From contig DAOVGD010000099.1 of the NCBI GenBank assembly GCA_030672555.1, forward strand, positions 1 to 13,532: a stretch of DNA of 13,532 bases. Reading direction: 5' to 3'. The DNA is from Desulfobacterales bacterium (lineage in GTDB: Bacteria > Desulfobacterota > Desulfobacteria > Desulfobacterales > C00003106). Within the stretch, counting starts at the first letter, position 1; each line of letters opens with the position of its first letter. Position numbers and translations under genes: made by a program. This document shows positions 11,766-13,532 of this stretch, piece by piece. Below the pieces are notes generated by a model. The model was not told where the DNA came from. It did not search any database and saw only the letters and a list, made by a program, of their open reading frames with translations.

Positions 11766-13016
11766 TCACCGAGGGGCTCTGTACCCACCTGGGATGCCTT
11801 TGGGAGAGAGGACTATCTGCCATAACTGGTTTTCCCTTGCACGGAAGGCCCCGGCGCAGGAAAGGAGATAATATTTCCACATCCTGTAGAATCGCCCGTC
11901 GTAATTTTCTTTCAGGGCATCCCAATTGTCATGGAAATTACTAAACCAGTGCATCAGGGTCTTATCGTAATCGGTACCAAAATTATGCCAGTCTTCAAGA
12001 ACGAACATCCCTTCGATAGCGGCGCATATCTGCCGTGCAGACGGCAGCATGGAATTCGGAAAGATGTAACGCTCGATCCATGGGTCGGTCCTGGTAACGG
12101 AGCGGTTTGCGCCGATGGTATGCAGCAGGAAGAGTCCACCATTCTTCAAATAGCGGTTGACCATACCAAAAAAAGCAAGGTAATTTTTGTAGCCGACGTG
12201 TTCGAACATGCCCAGGGAAAGAATGCGGTCGAAGGCCCCTCTTAGGTTACGGTAGTCCTGCAAGCAGATCTCAACCGGAAGCCCTCTGCAAAGTTCCTGC
12301 CCGAACCTCACCTGTTCTTTAGAAACGGTGACGCCAACTACTTCGACCTTATACCGCTCAGCGGCAAATTTGGCGGTCCCGCCCCAGCCGCAGCCGATGT
12401 CCAGAACCCTCATTCCCGGTTGCAGGTCCAGTTTCCGGCAGACCAGGTCCAGCTTGGCCTCCTCCGCTTCGTCCAGGGTGGATGCATTTTTCCAGTAGCC
12501 GCAACTGTAGATTAGCCGCTTATCGAGCATGCACCGATACAGGTCGTTGCCGATATCATAGTGGCGCTGCCCGATTTGAAAGGCACGAGACAGCTTCTGG
12601 GGGTTGAACAGTTTAGCCTTAAGAACCCCGGAAAACTCTGCCCATGGCTTGACTCTGGTATCTAATTCAGCCCATAAAATCCTATGAAACAATTCGTCAA
12701 GTCTGTGGCAGTCCCACCAGCCATCCATGTAGGACTCGCCCAAACCCAGCGACCCCTCTGCCAGCACCCTTGCATAAGAGTCCTCGTTATGGACCTGAAT
12801 ATCCCAGGGACGGTCTCCGCCGATTTCAACATCGGCAAAGGACAACAGTCGTTCTACCTTGTGGCGGAAATTGTCCGAAGGAATGCCCCACCCGTGCAAA
12901 AATTTACTGTTTTTGACCAACATATTCCGGATGAGGCTCTGCATCGGGCGCGGCCCTGTCGTTTCTGGCGTTGTTAAGACTATAGATCGTTTGTTAATAC
13001 TTATTCCCCCTTTCAT
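11766..13016 (-). CDS. cfa: Cyclopropane-fatty-acyl-phospholipid synthase
   Basis: This 416-residue enzyme transfers a methylene from S-adenosylmethionine to cis double bonds of phospholipid acyl chains at the inner membrane. It aligns with E. coli Cfa almost without gaps through the catalytic part. SAM-binding motif VLDIGCGWGG is at 204-213. The catalytic/bicarbonate residues sit at a constant offset of 33 from E. coli: Cys172 (YSCGYW), Glu272 (MFEHVG), His299 (LLHTIG) and Tyr350 (TDYD). The N-terminal lipid-binding region has EGSLGLGESYMDGWW (87-101). It is about 34 residues longer than E. coli Cfa at the N-terminus; Met25 is an alternative start but lacks a ribosome site. Cfa commonly rises under acid, solvent or stationary stress, in keeping with the nearby Usp genes. 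It is convergent with the SRPBCC-like gene. Confidence 0.96.
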   Translation of the reverse strand: MKGGISINKRSIVLTTPETTGPRPMQSLIRNMLVKNSKFLHGWGIPSDNFRHKVERLLSFADVEIGGDRPWDIQVHNEDSYARVLAEGSLGLGESYMDGWWDCHRLDELFHRILWAELDTRVKPWAEFSGVLKAKLFNPQKLSRAFQIGQRHYDIGNDLYRCMLDKRLIYSCGYWKNASTLDEAEEAKLDLVCRKLDLQPGMRVLDIGCGWGGTAKFAAERYKVEVVGVTVSKEQVRFGQELCRGLPVEICLQDYRNLRGAFDRILSLGMFEHVGYKNYLAFFGMVNRYLKNGGLFLLHTIGANRSVTRTDPWIERYIFPNSMLPSARQICAAIEGMFVLEDWHNFGTDYDKTLMHWFSNFHDNWDALKENYDGRFYRMWKYYLLSCAGAFRARENQLWQIVLSPKGIPGGYRAPR

Positions 13017-13051
13017 TTCACCAAATCTTATGCGACGCGGAGGGCGACGAA

Positions 13052-13065
13052 ATTATAGAATTATA
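13052..13065 (-). promoter_or_regulatory. Candidate -10 boxes of the cfa promoter
   Basis: Two perfect TATAAT hexamers on the minus strand lie at 13065-13060 and 13057-13052, 35-50 bases before the cfa start. No good TTGACA is found at 16-18 bases upstream; the nearest is TTTCCA at 13090-13085. An activator may be needed. AT-rich sequence could give such boxes by chance. Confidence 0.35.
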
Positions 13066-13092
13066 GAGAGAATCTTTAGTGCGCTGGAAATG

Positions 13093-13104
13093 ATCGTTAA
13101 CGAT
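13093..13104. promoter_or_regulatory. Perfect 12-bp palindrome, candidate operator upstream of cfa
   Basis: ATCGTTAACGAT is its own reverse complement. Its centre is about 36 bases upstream of the first minus-strand TATAAT, where an activator could touch RNA polymerase. No known operator family is recognised. Confidence 0.3.
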
Positions 13105-13342
13105 ATGCCGGAACTACTTATCTCAAGATGTGTTGTTTGCTGCTTTAAGTTTTTTGGTGAGATTAGAGCACTGGAAATCCGGTCATCAGAATCCCGCAGG
13201 GTGCTTTCTTCGAGAAATCGTTTGAGGCTAAGTTTAAGAAGAGGACTTGCACGTCTTTATAAATAACATTATACAACCGTACTTTTTCACAAGTCAATCG
13301 TTTTTAGGTGACAGCACATACATATATTAGAGGAACCATTTT

Positions 13343-13453
13343 TTAGAGTAGACCCTGTAAGGCCTCCCTGATCTGTGGGAATTTGAACTGAAAACCGGTT
13401 CTCTGCAATTGTTCTAAGGATTTATTCTTTAGATAACATGACAAACCCTGCAG
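13343..13453 (-). pseudogene. C-terminal remnant, possibly of an SDR/epimerase (TIGR01777-like) gene
   Basis: Thirty-six codons ending at the TAA (minus strand, 13345-13343) read LQGLSCYLKNKSLEQLQR followed by TGFQFKFPQIREALQGLL. The GFxFxxPxxxEALxxLL pattern resembles the C-terminal DUF1731 end of TIGR01777/YfcH-type NAD(P)-dependent oxidoreductases. An in-frame stop (TAA at 13456-13454) lies just upstream with no start codon between, so any complete gene would need a frameshift or readthrough. Neither other frame to the window edge gives a recognisable continuation. Oxidoreductases near cfa are common, which supports the reading slightly. The window ends too soon to decide between decayed gene and sequencing error. 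Confidence 0.35.
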
Positions 13454-13532
13454 TTAGCGGACTTTCGAACACCCAAAGCCGCCGCGCCCTGGCTGTCTGC
13501 TGAAGTGACTTGTTCTACCTTTCTCTTCCTTC

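Larger units (their letters stand above)
13017..13342. other. 326-bp upstream region of cfa, no gene seen
   Basis: A plus-strand open frame (12859-13266) crosses it but half lies antisense to cfa and the rest has no recognisable protein features. The segment is AT-rich, contains two minus-strand TATAAT boxes and a perfect 12-bp palindrome, and probably carries the cfa promoter. Confidence 0.5.

Noticed and set aside
11714..12245. Plus-strand open frames opposite cfa
   Set aside because: The minus strand encodes Cfa with every catalytic residue at the expected spacing; the opposite frames are shadows.
12859..13266. 135-codon plus-strand open frame overlapping the cfa start
   Set aside because: It is largely antisense to the cfa 5' end, Arg/Ser-rich in the rest, and has no recognisable motif.
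1..13532. Defence system, prophage or biosynthetic cluster
   Set aside because: No nuclease, helicase, toxin-antitoxin pair, integrase or synthase set is visible. The nucleotidyltransferase-fold protein has no HEPN-toxin partner beside it and lies in a TPM/LemA operon.

Overview
This is a chromosomal stretch from a bacterium, probably an anaerobic Desulfobacterota-type lineage (Syntrophales-like) or a Nitrospirota relative. That placement is an inference from gene content (glucokinase of the Glk family, PilZ, TPM/LemA, LonB-like protease, paired Usp proteins with a YeiH-type exporter, Cfa) and from many small intergenic repeats. No rRNA, tRNA, CRISPR array, transposase or phage gene was seen.

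Layout. (1) 1-321: 3' end of a glucokinase gene whose last codons lie in repeat DNA. (2) 477-1619: membrane-anchored calcineurin-like phosphoesterase. (3) 1669-2061, minus strand: single-domain PilZ protein. (4) 2284-5257: a tight four-gene operon encoding a TPM-domain membrane protein, a nucleotidyltransferase-fold protein with an altered DxD motif, LemA and NAD kinase, with the last three overlapping at their stop/start codons. (5) 5423-7840, minus strand: a large LonB-like protease, convergent with nadK. (6) 7841-8401: a 561-bp repeat-rich intergenic region with a good sigma70-like promoter. (7) 8402-10964: an operon of universal stress protein, 48-residue single-span membrane protein, YeiH-type putative sulfate/anion exporter, and a second, divergent universal stress protein. 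(8) 10962-11098: a 137-bp palindromic MITE-like element. (9) about 11130-11717: a tail-anchored SRPBCC-like protein with an unresolved start. (10) 11766-13016, minus strand: cyclopropane-fatty-acyl-phospholipid synthase. (11) 13343-13453, minus strand: what looks like the C-terminal remnant of an oxidoreductase-type gene.

The genes read mainly as housekeeping and stress/envelope functions: membrane lipid modification (Cfa), anion export with Usp partners, a protease, NADP supply, and c-di-GMP sensing. The most unusual gene-level feature is the Usp-small protein-YeiH-Usp cassette. Its exporter carries ten in-frame 15-bp repeats (unit like EEALP) in a long predicted soluble loop.

The most unusual DNA-level feature is a set of short 7-bp-periodic arrays sitting at or just beyond the 3' ends of genes (259-300, 436-456, 1631-1665, 5258-5299, 5385-5419). 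Alongside them are several families of small palindromes (306-344; 7892-7915, 10480-10497 and 11736-11757; 8244-8282 and 8329-8348). Together these suggest a genome heavily seeded with non-coding repeats that collect where transcription ends.
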